Positions 43,730 through 52,897 of a stretch of DNA of 64,000 nucleotides are shown here, in pieces. Each line of letters opens with the position of its first letter. Position 1 is the first letter of the stretch. This DNA is from Clostridia bacterium (GTDB lineage Bacteria > Bacillota > Clostridia > Lachnospirales > Lachnospiraceae). The stretch spans positions 1-64,000 of the forward strand of contig SAAH01000002.1 of assembly GCA_009929525.1 (NCBI GenBank), in the 5' to 3' direction. Under the pieces are notes generated by a model that was not told the DNA's origin, did no database searches, and saw only the letters and a program-made list of their open reading frames with translations. The position numbers and the translations under genes are program-made.

Positions 43730-43785
43730 ATATTGTTATAAAAAACATCAATATTGTTGTAGAAATAAAAGGATATTGCTATTAT
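43730..43785 (+). promoter_or_regulatory. Three AraC-type direct repeats overlapping a promoter
   Basis: ATATTGTTAT (43730-43739), ATATTGTTGT (43751-43760) and ATATTGCTAT (43773-43782) are spaced 21 and 22 bp, two DNA turns. A promoter TTGTAG (43757-43762), 17-nt spacer, TATTAT (43780-43785) overlaps repeats 2 and 3. This suits an AraC activator bound next to RNA polymerase. Confidence 0.6.
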
Positions 43786-43860
43786 ACTTGGAATCGTTGA
43801 AAAGAACAAGAATAAATGAAGAAAAGAAATGACCATATGATATGGCAAGAGGAGCAAGTT

Positions 43861-44550
43861 ATGAAGACAGAAACAAAAATCATGGGAAAAAGAATTGTTA
43901 TGGCGATTGTGGGTATTGTATTGACCTGTATTTCTGTGGCATTTACAAAAATATCTGGATTCGGTGTGGATCCATACAGCGTTTTGATGTTTGGTATCGC
44001 AAAGGCAACAGGTTCAACGTATCAGGTAGTATTTTTGGTGGCATGTTCCATCTTGACAGTGATCGCATGGAAGTTTAAAAGATCACTCCTTGGACTTGCA
44101 ACCATCATCAGCCTTGTATGCAGCGGAGCGATCGTTGATGTAGCAACTGGTGTGATGGAACATTTGGTAGGAAAACCAAATCTGGTAGTAAGAGCGGCAC
44201 TTCTTGTGACAGGACTCATCATCATATCTGTTGCATCAGCTTTATATTATACCGCTAATCTTGGGGTATCACCGTATGACGCACAGGCACTTACCCTTGC
44301 AGACAAAACACCAGTACCATTCAGATTCTGCCGTGTGGCAACCGATCTGGTATGTGTAGCAGTAGGATTTTTACTGGGCGGAGATCTGGGAGTAGGTACT
44401 ATATGCATCGCATTTTGCATGGGACCGGCTATCCAGGTATGCAGAGAACGTATCTCAGAACCGCTTTTGGAAGGAAAACTTTCATTTAACCTCTTGACAA
44501 AAAAACGCAGAGTTCGTATACTCAAGAATGTATTTGGCTTTAGAATGTAA
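43861..44550 (+). CDS. YczE/YitT-like integral membrane protein
   Basis: A 229-residue membrane protein with about five to six helices. The sequence contains two related G-V-x-P-Y/D-x-x-x-x-L segments, FGVDPYSVLMFGIA (about 33-46) and LGVSPYDAQAL (about 136-146), a pattern of the YczE/YitT-type membrane proteins. Function is unknown; some members are near surfactin and transporter genes. The start at 43861 is chosen for GAGGAG 7 nt upstream, rather than ATG 43816. The stop codon overlaps the structured repeat copy 2. Expression probably depends on the divergent AraC regulator. Confidence 0.8.
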   Translation: MKTETKIMGKRIVMAIVGIVLTCISVAFTKISGFGVDPYSVLMFGIAKATGSTYQVVFLVACSILTVIAWKFKRSLLGLATIISLVCSGAIVDVATGVMEHLVGKPNLVVRAALLVTGLIIISVASALYYTANLGVSPYDAQALTLADKTPVPFRFCRVATDLVCVAVGFLLGGDLGVGTICIAFCMGPAIQVCRERISEPLLEGKLSFNLLTKKRRVRILKNVFGFRM

Positions 44551-44640
44551 TGAGTGTTAGTGAGCCAGCCTGCTCGCAGGAATGGCGATCGTGATAGCTG
44601 CAAAGCAGCGTCAAGCACTGAAAGTGCGAATCACGATAAT
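44549..44640 (+). repeat. Structured dispersed repeat, copy 2 (between yczE-like gene and tyrS T-box)
   Basis: Hairpin GCCA-CCTGC-tc-GCAGG-TGGC (44564-44586), then outer stem ATCGTGAT (44588-44595) with ATCACGAT (44630-44637), enclosing GCTGC-aaa-GCAGC and GCACT-gaa-AGTGC (44615-44627). The last hairpin differs from copy 1 at two pairs, both keeping pairing (C-G to T-A, G-T to A-T). It begins inside the upstream stop codon and ends just before the T-box leader. Confidence 0.85.
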
Positions 44641-44645
44641 CAGTA

Positions 44646-44975
44646 TCAATAAAAAGCGTTGAAAAGAATAAGTAACAGTGAGGAAAGCGTACAGAGAGGA
44701 GCCGGTTGCTGAGAGGCCCATGCAGAACTTATTGTGAATACCTCTTGGAGCTTCACACCGAACAGAGATAAGTAGGCTGTGACGGAAAGACCTCCGTTAT
44801 ACGGGTCAAAGTATTGGAAAAGATCCAGTCCCATAGATATTCATGTATAGGATGGAAACTTACTCTTGTACTTAATGAGGCAGAGAATGTGAGTTCTTCT
44901 GCAAATTTAGGTGGTATCACGGGATTTGTTATCTCGTCCTAAAAAAAGGGGCGGGGTTTCAAGTCCCTTTTTGGT
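44646..44975 (+). promoter_or_regulatory. T-box riboswitch, tyrosine type, upstream of tyrS
   Basis: Stem I features include AGAGAGGAGCCGGTTGCTGA and the specifier-loop segment GTGAATACCTCTTGGAG, in which TAC (44739-44741) is a Tyr codon. The T-box sequence TTTAGGTGGTATCACG lies at 44905-44920, and a terminator with AAAAAGGG and CCCTTTTT arms follows (about 44943-44972). Uncharged tRNA-Tyr binding should permit read-through into tyrS. Confidence 0.94.
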
Positions 44976-45013
44976 GTTTCTATATTAATTAATTTGAGAA
45001 AAGGAGTCATACG

Positions 45014-46234
45014 ATGAAAATTTATGATGAATTAGTCGCCCGCGGATTGATCGCCCAGGTGACAGACGAAGAGGAAATCAAGGAACTGATCAACAATGGA
45101 AAGGCTACCTTTTACATCGGCTTTGATCCGACCGCAGACAGCCTTCATGTAGGCCATTTCATGGCACTTTGCCTGATGAAACGTCTCCAGATGGCCGGTA
45201 ACAAACCCATCGCCCTGATCGGCGGAGGAACAGGTATGATCGGCGATCCTTCAGGAAGAAGCGATATGCGCCAGATGATGACAGAAGAGACGATCCAGCA
45301 TAACTGTGACTGCTTTAAAAAGCAGATGGAACGCTTTATTGATTTTTCAGATGGAAAAGCAATGATGGTAAACAATGCAGAATGGCTGATGGGTCTGAAC
45401 TATATTGAATTTATCCGTGATATCGGACCGCATTTTTCTGTAAATCGTATGCTTACTGCAGAGTGCTACAAGCAGCGTATGGAAAAGGGACTGAGTTTCC
45501 TGGAATTTAACTACATGATCATGCAGAGCTTTGATTTCTACATGCTGTACAAAAAATATGGATGTAATATGCAGTTTGGCGGCGACGATCAGTGGAGTAA
45601 TATGCTTGGCGGAACAGAACTGATCCGCCGTAAGCTGGGAAAAAATGCATGTGCTATGACGATCACACTGCTTTTGAACTCCGAAGGAAAGAAAATGGGA
45701 AAAACCCAGTCTGGTGCAGTATGGCTTGATCCGGAAAAAACATCACCGTTTGATTTTTACCAGTACTGGAGAAATGTGGCTGATGCAGATGTTCTCAAAT
45801 GTATCCGTATGCTCACCTTCCTCCCGTTAGAACAGATCAACGAGATGGATTCATGGGAAGGAAGCCAGTTAAATACGGCAAAAGAAATCCTTGCTTACGA
45901 ATTGACAGCGCTTGTCCATGGCGAGGAAGAAGCAAAAAAAGCTCAGGAAGGTGCCCGTGCACTCTTTTCAGCAGGAAATGCAGATAATATGCCTGAGACA
46001 AAGCTTTCTGATGAAGATTTCACAGATGGTTCCATAGATCTGATCTCTCTTTTGTGCAAAGCCCAGCTTGTAACCTCAAGATCAGAAGGCCGCCGTGCGA
46101 TCGAACAGGGTGGTGTGTCTGTGGATGGTGAGAAGATCACAGATATCAAATACATTGTTGCAAAAGCAGATATCCCACAGGATGGTATGGTGTTAAAAAG
46201 AGGAAAGAAGAAATTCAAAAAAATTTGCTTATAA
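45014..46234 (+). CDS. tyrS: Tyrosyl-tRNA synthetase
   Basis: TyrS charges tRNA-Tyr. The 406-residue class I enzyme has [14 protein letters not shown] (about 35-48, with the HIGH-type HVGH), [13 protein letters not shown] (about 68-80), [10 protein letters not shown] (about 190-199), and the KMSKS-type [13 protein letters not shown] (about 227-239). A C-terminal S4 domain lies at about 340-406. AAGGAG precedes the ATG. The T-box leader controls it. Confidence 0.97.
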   Translation: MKIYDELVARGLIAQVTDEEEIKELINNGKATFYIGFDPTADSLHVGHFMALCLMKRLQMAGNKPIALIGGGTGMIGDPSGRSDMRQMMTEETIQHNCDCFKKQMERFIDFSDGKAMMVNNAEWLMGLNYIEFIRDIGPHFSVNRMLTAECYKQRMEKGLSFLEFNYMIMQSFDFYMLYKKYGCNMQFGGDDQWSNMLGGTELIRRKLGKNACAMTITLLLNSEGKKMGKTQSGAVWLDPEKTSPFDFYQYWRNVADADVLKCIRMLTFLPLEQINEMDSWEGSQLNTAKEILAYELTALVHGEEEAKKAQEGARALFSAGNADNMPETKLSDEDFTDGSIDLISLLCKAQLVTSRSEGRRAIEQGGVSVDGEKITDIKYIVAKADIPQDGMVLKRGKKKFKKICL

Positions 46235-46253
46235 AAGGCAAGTGTGCTAGAAT
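46225..46253 (+). promoter_or_regulatory. Probable alaS promoter overlapping the tyrS stop
   Basis: TTGCTT (46225-46230), 17-nt spacer, TAGAAT (46248-46253). Start of transcription near 46260 would give a leader of about 108 nt with a 12-bp hairpin. Confidence 0.6.
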
Positions 46254-46270
46254 ATTTTTGATAATAAGGT

Positions 46271-46302
46271 GTAACAGTTTGGTTTTACAGCCAGACTGTT
46301 AC
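46271..46302 (+). other. 12-bp hairpin in the alaS leader
   Basis: GTAACAGTTTGG (46271-46282) pairs with CCAGACTGTTAC (46291-46302), one G-T pair, 8-nt loop. No T-run follows, so it is not a normal intrinsic terminator. It may stabilise the leader or act as a regulatory structure. Confidence 0.55.
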
Positions 46303-46367
46303 AATAAAGTCATACAGATATGATTAAAATCTGGATTTGATAAATTAGTTTTGAGGAGGAACAAACA

Positions 46368-49007
46368 GTGAGAAAGTATGGAGTAAATGAACTTCGTCAG
46401 ATGTTTCTGGACTTTTTCGAAAGTAAAGGTCATCTTGTTATGAACAGTTTTTCCCTGGTGCCGCAGAACGATAAGAGTCTGCTGCTCATCAATGCAGGTA
46501 TGGCACCGCTGAAGCCGTATTTTACAGGAGCTGAGATCCCGCCGAGAAACCGTGTGGCTACATGTCAGAAGTGTATCCGTACCGGTGATATTGAAAATGT
46601 AGGTAAGACAGCCCGTCACGGTACATTTTTTGAGATGCTCGGAAACTTTTCTTTCGGAGATTATTTTAAGCATGAGGCTATCGCATGGTCGTGGGAATTT
46701 TTGACTGAGGTGGTAGGACTGGATGCAAACAGATTATATCCGTCTGTTTATCTTGAGGATGATGAGGCGTTTGATATCTGGAACAAGGAAATCGGTATTC
46801 CAGCGGAGAGAATCTTCCGTTTTGGAAAGGAAGACAACTTCTGGGAACACGGTGCAGGTCCATGTGGTCCATGTTCTGAGATCTATTATGACCGTGGGGA
46901 AAAATATGGCTGTGGTGAACCGGGATGTACGGTAGGATGTGAATGCGACCGTTATATGGAAGTGTGGAATAACGTATTTACCCAGTTTGAAAATGATGGA
47001 GATGGTAATTACGAGACTCTTCAGCAGAAGAATATCGACACAGGTATGGGACTGGAACGTCTTGCGGTTGTTGTACAGGATGTAGATTCCATCTTTGATG
47101 TGGATACCATCTGTGCCCTGAGACAGAAAGTATGTGAAGTGGCCAATGTTACTTATGGTGCTGATCATGATACCGATGTATCGATCCGTCTGATCACAGA
47201 TCATATGCGTTCAGCAACATTTTTGATCTCGGATGGAGTTATGCCGACCAATGAAGGCCGTGGCTATGTCCTTCGCCGTCTGATAAGAAGAGCAGCCCGT
47301 CATGGACGTCTTCTTGGAGTGAAAGATCAGTTCCTTGCCAAATTGAGCGAGACTGTTATTGCAGGTTCTTGTGATGGTTATCCGGAGCTGGCAGAGAAGA
47401 AAGATTTTATCCTGAATGTACTTACGAATGAAGAGAATCAGTTTAATAAGACCATCGATCAGGGACTTCGTATCCTGAACGATATGGAAAATGACATGAA
47501 AGAAGCAGGAAAGAGTGTTCTCGATGGACAGGATGCTTTTAAGCTGTATGATACTTATGGATTTCCTCTGGATCTTACCAAAGAGATCCTTGAAGAAAAG
47601 GGTTACACCATTGATGAAGATGGTTTCAAGTCAGAGATGGAAGCTCAGAGAAAACGTGCAAAAGAAGCAAGAGGAACTACAAACTACATGGGCGCTGATG
47701 CCACTGTATATGATCAGATTGATGCTTCGATCACCACTGAGTTTGTAGGATATGAGAATCTTGAATCCTCTTCCAAAGTAATCGTACTTACCACAGAAAA
47801 TGAGATCACTAACTGTCTGATCGAAGGACAGAAGGGGACTATATTTGTAGAAAAGACTCCTTTCTATGCTACCATGGGTGGTCAGGAAGGCGATAATGGC
47901 GTGATTTCCACTGCTAATGGAGTCTTTAGGGTAGAAGATACCATTAAGCTTCGAGGCGGCAAATACGGCCATGTAGGTACGATGGAATCAGGCATGATCA
48001 GCACAGGCGAGGAGGTAACTTTGAAAGTTGCTTCTGATAAGAGACAGGATACCTGTAAGAACCATAGCGCGACCCATTTGCTCCAAAAGGCATTAAAAAC
48101 TGTTTTGGGTTCTCACGTAGAACAGAAAGGTTCTTTGGTAACGCCAACCAGACTTCGTTTTGACTTTGCACATTTCCAGTCAATGACTTCGGACGAGATC
48201 GCCGAAGTAGAAGCTATGGTCAACAAAGAGATCCAGGCTGGACTTAACGTAAAAACAGAAGTTATGGGGATCGAAGACGCTAAGAAGACAGGAGCTATGG
48301 CACTGTTTGGTGAAAAATACGGTGATGAGGTAAGAGTTGTATCTATGGGTGATTTTTCTGTAGAACTTTGTGGTGGAACTCACGTGTCTAATACTGGAGC
48401 TATCACACTCTTTAAGATCATATCTGAAGCAGGCGTTGCTGCCGGTGTACGTCGTATAGAGGCACTGACAGGAAACAATGTTCTGGCTTATTACAGACAG
48501 ATGGAAGAGAACATGAACCAGATTGCCAAAACATTGAAAACTTCTCCTGCTGAGATCGAGGAAAAGGTTCTCCATCTTCAAAAAGAAGTAAAAGAACTGC
48601 AAAGTGAAAATGAATCCTTAAAGAGTAAGATGGCAAAAGATTCACTGGGCAATGTTATGGATCAGGTTGTTGAAGTTAAGGGCGTTAAAGTCCTGGCTGC
48701 ATCGGTAAATGATGTGGATATGAATGGTCTCAGAGATCTTGGGGATCAGTTGAAAGAAAAACTTGGTGAGGGCGTTGTTGTTTTGGCATCTGCAAAGGAT
48801 GGAAAAGTCAGTCTTCTGGCTATGGCTACCCAGCAGGCTATGGACAAGGGTGCTCATGCCGGTAATCTTATAAAAGCAGCAGCAGCCATCGTAGGCGGAG
48901 GCGGAGGCGGACGCCCGAATATGGCTCAGGCCGGAGGAAAACATCCGGAAAAAATAGCAGAGGCAATTGGTAAAGTAGTTGAACTGGTAGAAGGACAGCT
49001 GAAATAA
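46368..49007 (+). CDS. alaS: Alanyl-tRNA synthetase
   Basis: AlaS charges tRNA-Ala and edits Ser and Gly. The 879-residue class II protein starts with GTG after TTTTGAGGAGG. Seen: KYGVNELRQMFLDFFESKGH (3-22), GMAPLKPYF and RVATCQKCIRTGDIENVG (about 60-80), the aminoacylation core to about 460, editing-domain HSATHLLQKAL (about 565-575), the zinc-binding SVELCGGTHV (about 662-671), and a C-terminal DHHA1-like domain with VGGGGGGRPNMAQAGG (about 842-857). Length is normal. Confidence 0.97.
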   Translation: MRKYGVNELRQMFLDFFESKGHLVMNSFSLVPQNDKSLLLINAGMAPLKPYFTGAEIPPRNRVATCQKCIRTGDIENVGKTARHGTFFEMLGNFSFGDYFKHEAIAWSWEFLTEVVGLDANRLYPSVYLEDDEAFDIWNKEIGIPAERIFRFGKEDNFWEHGAGPCGPCSEIYYDRGEKYGCGEPGCTVGCECDRYMEVWNNVFTQFENDGDGNYETLQQKNIDTGMGLERLAVVVQDVDSIFDVDTICALRQKVCEVANVTYGADHDTDVSIRLITDHMRSATFLISDGVMPTNEGRGYVLRRLIRRAARHGRLLGVKDQFLAKLSETVIAGSCDGYPELAEKKDFILNVLTNEENQFNKTIDQGLRILNDMENDMKEAGKSVLDGQDAFKLYDTYGFPLDLTKEILEEKGYTIDEDGFKSEMEAQRKRAKEARGTTNYMGADATVYDQIDASITTEFVGYENLESSSKVIVLTTENEITNCLIEGQKGTIFVEKTPFYATMGGQEGDNGVISTANGVFRVEDTIKLRGGKYGHVGTMESGMISTGEEVTLKVASDKRQDTCKNHSATHLLQKALKTVLGSHVEQKGSLVTPTRLRFDFAHFQSMTSDEIAEVEAMVNKEIQAGLNVKTEVMGIEDAKKTGAMALFGEKYGDEVRVVSMGDFSVELCGGTHVSNTGAITLFKIISEAGVAAGVRRIEALTGNNVLAYYRQMEENMNQIAKTLKTSPAEIEEKVLHLQKEVKELQSENESLKSKMAKDSLGNVMDQVVEVKGVKVLAASVNDVDMNGLRDLGDQLKEKLGEGVVVLASAKDGKVSLLAMATQQAMDKGAHAGNLIKAAAAIVGGGGGGRPNMAQAGGKHPEKIAEAIGKVVELVEGQLK

Positions 49008-49049
49008 AGGTGTTTTCAAAAGATTTTTTGAAAAATTTGTGAAAATCAG

Positions 49050-49077
49050 TTGACGAATGGAAAAAATATGTTATAAT
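49050..49077 (+). promoter_or_regulatory. Promoter of rpsU
   Basis: TTGACG (49050-49055), 16-nt spacer, TATAAT (49072-49077), 78 nt before the rpsU start. Confidence 0.82.
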
Positions 49078-49154
49078 TAATTCCAGTGCAATAAAATACC
49101 CAAACAGTTGTATTCTGCACAATCTACAACTGGAGGGAGGTTAGGTGTGAGACT

Positions 49155-49331
49155 ATGTCAAATGTTATCGTAAAAGAAAACGAAACTTTAGATAGTGCTT
49201 TACGCAGATTTAAGCGTAGTTGTGCCAAAGCAGGCATTCAGCAGGAAATCCGTAAAAGAGAGCATTACGAAAAACCAAGTGTTCGTCGTAAGAAAAAATC
49301 TGAAGCTGCAAGAAAACGTAAATATAATTAA
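49155..49331 (+). CDS. rpsU: 30S ribosomal protein S21
   Basis: A 58-residue basic protein, [20 protein letters not shown] at the start and a C-terminal stretch rich in Arg/Lys ([15 protein letters not shown]). This is clearly S21, which takes part in translation initiation at the anti-Shine-Dalgarno end of 16S rRNA. It has its own promoter and terminator, so it is a single-gene unit between alaS and a membrane gene. Confidence 0.96.
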   Translation: MSNVIVKENETLDSALRRFKRSCAKAGIQQEIRKREHYEKPSVRRKKKSEAARKRKYN

Positions 49332-49354
49332 TTTGTGCTATCTGGCTTTAGGCC

Positions 49355-49402
49355 GCAAAAGAAAAGACAGTTCCATAAACTGGAATTGTCTTTTTCTTTT
49401 GC
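49355..49402 (+). terminator. Intrinsic terminator after rpsU
   Basis: Stem AAAAGACAGTTCCA (49362-49375) with TGGAATTGTCTTTT (49381-49394), one G-T pair, 5-nt loop, extended by outer GCAAAAG/CTTTTGC pairing and containing a T-run. Confidence 0.88.
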
Positions 49403-49534
49403 AAAATCCTGTTATATTTCTGAAGTTTTCTTTAATATTACGGAAATAAGATAGATTTTTCTTTTGGCCTGTGGTAGAATGACAGCAGTTTTAAGGACAA
49501 GTCTATGAACGGAGTCTGTGAGGGGAGGATTGTT

Positions 49535-50125
49535 ATGTGGACGCATGCAGTATATGGGACTGATTTATATCATTTTGTACAGTGGTTTATTATTTATAGC
49601 TTTTTAGGGTGGGTAGTTGAGTCGATCTATATGTCTTTTTGTAATCGAAAACTTACAAACAGAGGATTTACTTTTTCACCGTTTTGTCCGATTTATGCGG
49701 TTGGAGCACTTTTGGGTTACGCAGTGCTGAAACCTTTGGCAGGGCAGTATCTTGCATTATATTTTGTTGGAGCGATACTGGCTACAGGCCTGGAATATGT
49801 AACTGCGATCATTATGAAGAATACACTGGGAAGTGTCTGGTGGGATTATAATGACAAACCTTTTAATTATAAAGGGATCATCTGCCTTGAGAGCACGATC
49901 GCCTGGGGTTTTTATACATTGATCCTGTTTACTTTTTTACAGAATTTTGTGGAAATGTTGTCGGATAGTTATTCTGTTCGGACAGGCATGATATTATCAG
50001 CAGTTGTTATTCTTGTGTATACCTTTGATTTTTCACTTCATTTGTTTATCGCCAAGAAAGAACGGCTTCCAAGAAGAGTAGAGCAGATCAAGGACAGAGT
50101 TTTGTTATTCATTCAGAATAGATAA
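49535..50125 (+). CDS. Putative ABC-transporter type IV (CmpB-like) membrane protein
   Basis: A 196-residue membrane protein with about five helices. The start FVQWFIIYSFLGWVVESIYMSF followed by NRGFTFSPFCPIYAVGAL (about 42-59) and the GSVWWDYNDKPFNYKGIICLESTIAWG region (about 99-125; W-D-Y-x-x-x-P-F-N-x-x-G) is the signature of the CmpB-like family of unknown function common in Firmicutes. Start at 49535 is chosen for GGGGAGG 7 nt upstream. Followed by a bidirectional terminator. Confidence 0.85.
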   Translation: MWTHAVYGTDLYHFVQWFIIYSFLGWVVESIYMSFCNRKLTNRGFTFSPFCPIYAVGALLGYAVLKPLAGQYLALYFVGAILATGLEYVTAIIMKNTLGSVWWDYNDKPFNYKGIICLESTIAWGFYTLILFTFLQNFVEMLSDSYSVRTGMILSAVVILVYTFDFSLHLFIAKKERLPRRVEQIKDRVLLFIQNR

Positions 50126-50144
50126 GTGAAACGTGTTTCAAAAT

Positions 50145-50184
50145 AAAAAGGCCATTAGCTGTTTTATATGCTAATGGCCTTTTT
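50145..50184. terminator. Bidirectional terminator between the CmpB-like and CapA-like genes
   Basis: A perfect 15-bp stem, AAAAAGGCCATTAGC (50145-50159) with GCTAATGGCCTTTTT (50170-50184), loop of 10 nt, A/T tracts on both ends. It separates convergent genes. Confidence 0.92.
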
Positions 50185-50192
50185 GACTGATC

Positions 50193-51485
50193 CTATGTAG
50201 CCGGATCCAGCGTGTTATATTGCTGAGCGAGGACATTTTGATATTGCTGGTTTAGGGATTCCACTGTGAAAAGATCACTTGTTTCCTGATGGATTCCATG
50301 TTCCGCTGCAAGTTCATCTGTATAATCTGCAAGTTTATAAACTGCATATTCTTTTGCATCATGATTATAGTGTGTTACAAGAGGGACTAACTGGGAATCT
50401 GTTATGGATATTTCCTGAGTCTGCAGATCACGGGCTATAGTAATGTCGGCCATTCCGCCAAGCATACATTCGGTTTCTTTCTGAGTGGAGATAAAGTTGC
50501 CAAGAGAATAATATACCAGCATTTCATTTCCAGAATCATCTGTAAGCGTTTCAAAATTTTGAAGCACGTGCGGATGAGAACAAATGGCAATGTCTACGCC
50601 TTGGGACAACAGCAGCTGCAGGAAGTTTTTAAGGTCCTGATTGGGTTCTTCCGAATATTCTTCGCCGGCATGAAGAAAGGCAACGACGACATCGCTTTGT
50701 TCTTTGGCTTTTGCTACATCAGAGGTAACTTTCTCTGTACGGAGCAAGTCGATCATGTAAGAAGGAAACTGGTCGTAATTCTCGCCGTTTATAGTGCTTG
50801 TATAGTTGAGCAGAGAAAAAGTTATGTTTTTACATGTAATGGTTGATATAGCGTCCGCAGCTTCCTGACTTTCATGAATGCCGAGTACTTTGGTATCAGG
50901 ATGAGAAGTTTTCCAATAAGACAGCGTCTCTGTAATTGCTGATGTACCCTTGTCAAAGGTATGATTGGTTGCATGTTCGACAATATCAAACCCTGTATCA
51001 ACAAGAGCATCGCCAATCTCTGTGGGGGATCCAAAGGCGGGGTAGGAAGATACATTTGCATGATCTGCTACAAGAATACACTCTTGATTAACGGCTGCAA
51101 GATCTGCACCTGTAATATCGTCTTTTACGTGTGTATATAGCTGATCATAATTCCACACAGCCTGGGAGGTATCAATAGAGTTGTAGATAGCTTCATGGAT
51201 CAGGTTATCGCCTACTGCTACAAAATGAACGGTGTTATCTTCGATTTCTTTTTGCTTTTGTGCTTCCTGCTCCTGCTTCTCCTGTGCCAGAGCTTCAAGC
51301 TGTGCGGATTCACGTCTGGCGGCCTGTTTTTTTGAGACAATGGATACCGTTATCACGGTACCTAGAACGACCACGGCAGCCGCTCCAAATAAGATAAATT
51401 TTTGCTTGCGGACCTGATTTTGTCTCTGGATCTGTCGCTTTTTTTTTCGTTTTTGATATTCTAATTCTTCTGGTGTCATTTTCAT
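50193..51485 (-). CDS. CapA-family protein with PGA-cap metallophosphatase-like domain
   Basis: A 430-residue protein. The N terminus is highly basic (residues 8-30), followed by one membrane helix (about 31-50) and a coiled acidic/Gln-rich stalk (about 55-85). The outer domain starts VHFVAVGDNLIHEAIYNS (about 86-103) and continues with TNHTFDKGTSAITETLSYW (about 169-187), and CSHPHVLQNFE (about 305-315), the conserved metal/His positions of the CapA (PgsA-like) family. CapA takes part in poly-gamma-glutamate synthesis in Bacillus, but no pgsBC/capBC genes are near, so the role is open. Confidence 0.85.
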   Translation of the reverse strand: MKMTPEELEYQKRKKKRQIQRQNQVRKQKFILFGAAAVVVLGTVITVSIVSKKQAARRESAQLEALAQEKQEQEAQKQKEIEDNTVHFVAVGDNLIHEAIYNSIDTSQAVWNYDQLYTHVKDDITGADLAAVNQECILVADHANVSSYPAFGSPTEIGDALVDTGFDIVEHATNHTFDKGTSAITETLSYWKTSHPDTKVLGIHESQEAADAISTITCKNITFSLLNYTSTINGENYDQFPSYMIDLLRTEKVTSDVAKAKEQSDVVVAFLHAGEEYSEEPNQDLKNFLQLLLSQGVDIAICSHPHVLQNFETLTDDSGNEMLVYYSLGNFISTQKETECMLGGMADITIARDLQTQEISITDSQLVPLVTHYNHDAKEYAVYKLADYTDELAAEHGIHQETSDLFTVESLNQQYQNVLAQQYNTLDPAT

Positions 51486-51636
51486 ATTCCTTACTTTTTT
51501 CTGACGTTTTTTCCATTATATCGAATATAGGGAGAAAAGGCAAGTAATGGTATTTTGTCAAAGGAAAAACAAATGAAGGAATAAATTAAATGTTTTCCCC
51601 GTATAGTTCAATAAGAGGGTTGATTTAGGGGGAGAT

Positions 51637-52848
51637 ATGAGAAAAAGGGGTATCAGTCTGCTTCTTGTGTTTATGATGGTACTGCGGCCTTTTACGGTGT
51701 ATGCAGAGGTGGAAAAGGATGCACTTGAAGATCAACAGGCCGTAGTCACCGAGGCTCCCAGTGTGATGTTGATGGAAGTATCAACAGGAACTGTATTATA
51801 TGAGAAAAATGCAAAAGAAGAGAGAAGTCCTGCCAGTATCACGAAGATCATGACCCTTCTTTTGATCTTTGAGGCATTGGAGCGCAGTCAGATAAAGATG
51901 GATGACGAGGTGATCACAAGTGTACACGCAAAGAGTATGGGAGGCTCTCAGGTCTTTTTGGAGGAGGGTGAAAAACAGACAGTAGAGACTATGATAAAAT
52001 GCATCGTGATAGCTTCAGGCAATGATGCCTCGGTAGCCATGGCGGAACATATAGCAGGAAGTGAGGCTGATTTTGTAAAACGTATGAATCAGCGTGCAGG
52101 TGAGCTTGGCATGGTACATACAAAGTTTGAAGACTGTTGTGGGCTTACAGATTCCGCGGGGCATTATACAACAGCCGAAGACGTTGCGGTCGTCTCTAGA
52201 GAGCTTCTTGGCCGTTATCCGAAGATACTTGAGTATTCCTCCATATGGATGGAAAATATCACTCATATAACGAACAAGGGGGAGAGTGAATTCGGGCTTA
52301 CTAATACGAATAAATTAATCAGAAGTTATGAGGGATGTGTGGGGCTAAAGACTGGCAGCACAAGTACTGCAAAGTTTTGTGTTTCAGCGGCGGCACAAAG
52401 AGGAGATATCATGCTGCTGGCAGTTGTTATGGGCGCCCAAGACCCTAAAACAAGATTCAAGGATGCTGCTTCACTACTAAATTATGGGTTTGGTATCTGT
52501 ACACTTTTCAAAGATGAAAATACAGATACGCCAAAGAAGGTGAAATTATCAGGAGGAGTCGTCCAAAGTACAAAATGTGCATATAAAGAACCTTTTTATT
52601 ATCTGGATACCAAAGGGCAGGGGGTAGAAGGGATAGAAAAAAAACTCATATATGATGAAAAATTGAAAGCACCGGTAAAAGAAGGAGATACGGTAGGAAA
52701 GGCAATATATACGAGAGAAGGCAAGGAGATCGGGAGCGTTGAACTGGTAAGTACCCAGAATATCAGAAAGGCAAACTATATGGATTATCTGAAAAAAACA
52801 TGTATGCGGCTGATCCATATGAGAGAAAAAGAGCAAAAGAAAGGGTAA
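51637..52848 (+). CDS. D-alanyl-D-alanine carboxypeptidase (DacF/PBP5-like)
   Basis: A secreted low-molecular-weight penicillin-binding protein that trims the terminal D-Ala of peptidoglycan stem peptides. The 403-residue protein has a signal peptide (1-23), the S-x-x-K motif SITK (67-70, Ser67 nucleophile), SGN (127-129) and KTG (238-240). A C-terminal beta domain covers about 280-380, followed by a basic amphipathic membrane-binding end (RKANYMDYLKKTCMRLIHMR). DacF homologues often act in sporulation; here the neighbours do not decide this. Confidence 0.93.
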   Translation: MRKRGISLLLVFMMVLRPFTVYAEVEKDALEDQQAVVTEAPSVMLMEVSTGTVLYEKNAKEERSPASITKIMTLLLIFEALERSQIKMDDEVITSVHAKSMGGSQVFLEEGEKQTVETMIKCIVIASGNDASVAMAEHIAGSEADFVKRMNQRAGELGMVHTKFEDCCGLTDSAGHYTTAEDVAVVSRELLGRYPKILEYSSIWMENITHITNKGESEFGLTNTNKLIRSYEGCVGLKTGSTSTAKFCVSAAAQRGDIMLLAVVMGAQDPKTRFKDAASLLNYGFGICTLFKDENTDTPKKVKLSGGVVQSTKCAYKEPFYYLDTKGQGVEGIEKKLIYDEKLKAPVKEGDTVGKAIYTREGKEIGSVELVSTQNIRKANYMDYLKKTCMRLIHMREKEQKKG

Positions 52849-52849
52849 A

Positions 52850-52877
52850 AAATGGATGCCTTCTTAGGCATCCATTT
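52850..52877 (-). terminator. Terminator shared by dacF-like and GH13 genes
   Basis: AAATGGATGCC (52850-52860) with GGCATCCATTT (52867-52877), 11-bp perfect stem and 6-nt loop. On the minus strand it is followed by a T-run, so it mainly ends the GH13 transcript; on the plus strand the tail is short. Confidence 0.8.
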
Positions 52878-52897
52878 CCATTAAGTTAAAATAAGAA

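Noticed and set aside
43816..43860. Upstream ATG for the YczE-like protein
   Set aside because: No ribosome site before 43816; GAGGAG lies 7 nt before ATG 43861, and hydrophobic family sequence begins only after it.
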